Shown in pieces: positions 23,313 to 23,609 of a DNA stretch of 23,609 nucleotides. The stretch comes from Flavobacteriaceae bacterium UBA7433 (lineage in GTDB: Bacteria; Bacteroidota; Bacteroidia; Flavobacteriales; Flavobacteriaceae). The notes under the pieces were generated by a model that worked only from the letters and a program-made list of their open reading frames with translations, had not been told where the DNA came from and did not search any database. The translations under genes and the position numbers were made by a program. The stretch covers positions 1 through 23,609 of the forward strand of contig DLQL01000080.1 in the NCBI GenBank assembly GCA_002477565.1, given 5' to 3'. The number at the start of each line of letters is the position of its first letter. Position 1 is the stretch's first letter.

Positions 23313-23609
23313 CTAATTCGTTTTCGGGAACAGTTTATTTCCAAACAAAATCAACAAAGTGACTCCAATACTGATTGCCGAATCTGCCACATTGAAAATG
23401 GCATTGAAAAACGTGAAATTCTCACCACCGATAAAAGGAAACCATGAGGGGAGTACGCCTTTCCACATCGGGAAATAAAGCATGTCTACTACCTTTCCAT
23501 GAAATAGGGTGCCGTAGGGTTCAGCTGCAAAAAGAGTTGCCAACTGGTGGTTGGAATGGTCAAAGAGTACCCCGTAAAAGACAGAGTCAAGAATGTTTCC
23601 CAAAGCCCC
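23313..23609 (-). CDS. lspA: Lipoprotein signal peptidase (signal peptidase II), C-terminal part
   Basis: The frame is open to the window edge, so the gene's 5' part lies outside. The 98 visible codons begin GALGNILDSVFYG, continue with HGKVVDMLYFP, and reach FNVADSAISIGVTLLILFG. These are the conserved boxes of LspA. The two catalytic aspartates are in VVD and NVAD. The insert between GNILDS and VVD (about 25 residues) and the PSWFPFIGGENFTFFN stretch are longer than in E. coli, as is usual in Bacteroidetes. LspA cleaves the signal peptide of lipidated prolipoproteins in the inner membrane. It converges with the aquaporin gene. Confidence 0.92.
   Translation of the reverse strand, partial: GALGNILDSVFYGVLFDHSNHQLATLFAAEPYGTLFHGKVVDMLYFPMWKGVLPSWFPFIGGENFTFFNAIFNVADSAISIGVTLLILFGNKLFPKTN

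Noticed and set aside
1..23609. Mobile element, CRISPR array, phage or defence system, tRNA or rRNA
   Set aside because: No transposase, integrase, spaced direct repeats, restriction or toxin-like gene was seen. The short gaps hold no tRNA-like cloverleaf that I could find by eye.

Overview
The window is a stretch of core bacterial chromosome from the phylum Bacteroidetes (Bacteroidota), most likely class Flavobacteriia. The evidence is a type IX secretion (T9SS) type B cargo gene directly followed by a PorP/SprF-family gene, several proteins typical of the lineage (DUF3078, DUF4254, the 'CARKGNPMGGPKD' lipoprotein), Bacteroidetes-type promoter -7 boxes (TAnnTTTG) upstream of many genes, and weak Shine-Dalgarno sequences. 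The DNA is moderately AT-rich and coding-dense. I see no rRNA, tRNA, CRISPR array, insertion sequence, integrase or phage gene, and no gap between genes longer than about 260 bases. Genus and species cannot be read from the sequence.

Layout. Positions 1-303 hold the 3' end of a dGTPase gene. Positions 423-4759 hold a large secreted protein (BNR/Asp-box repeats, thrombospondin type 3 calcium repeats, type B C-terminal sorting domain) and its PorP/SprF-like outer-membrane partner. Positions 4765-7501 (minus) carry dxs, the first enzyme of the MEP isoprenoid pathway, followed by a DUF3078 envelope protein. tadA (tRNA adenosine deaminase) is divergent from dxs. A minus-strand run, 11916 to 8072, carries aspS, a ClC-family chloride transporter with two CBS domains and a 76-residue membrane protein. 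Next come rsmI (plus) and the overlapping tdk-alr pair (minus; thymidine kinase and alanine racemase). Positions 14883-16280 carry two proteins of unknown role, the second DUF4254. They are followed by an ArsC/Spx-like thioredoxin-fold protein (minus), a DinB-like protein (plus), a minus-strand pair comF then an Ig-like lipoprotein, a membrane-anchored coiled-coil protein (plus) with a very clear terminator, glyS, and an aquaporin with a cysteine-rich tail. The 3' end of lspA (minus) closes the window.

How the genes relate. Most are housekeeping: translation (aspS, glyS, tadA, rsmI), nucleotide metabolism (dgt, tdk), cell wall (alr), isoprenoids (dxs), lipoprotein maturation (lspA). The accessory part is the secreted cargo plus PorP/SprF pair, which fits surface display or release through the T9SS. 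Several starts are not ATG: rsmI, the Ig-like lipoprotein and the aquaporin have no suitable ATG, and dxs most likely uses GTG. tadA and glyS have a -7 box exactly four bases before ATG, which predicts leaderless mRNAs. I did not find a convincing new defence or mobile system. The better leads are the cargo/partner pair, the aquaporin with an NPV second motif and Cys-rich tail, the ClC protein lacking the usual inner proton glutamate, and the conserved but uncharacterised envelope proteins.
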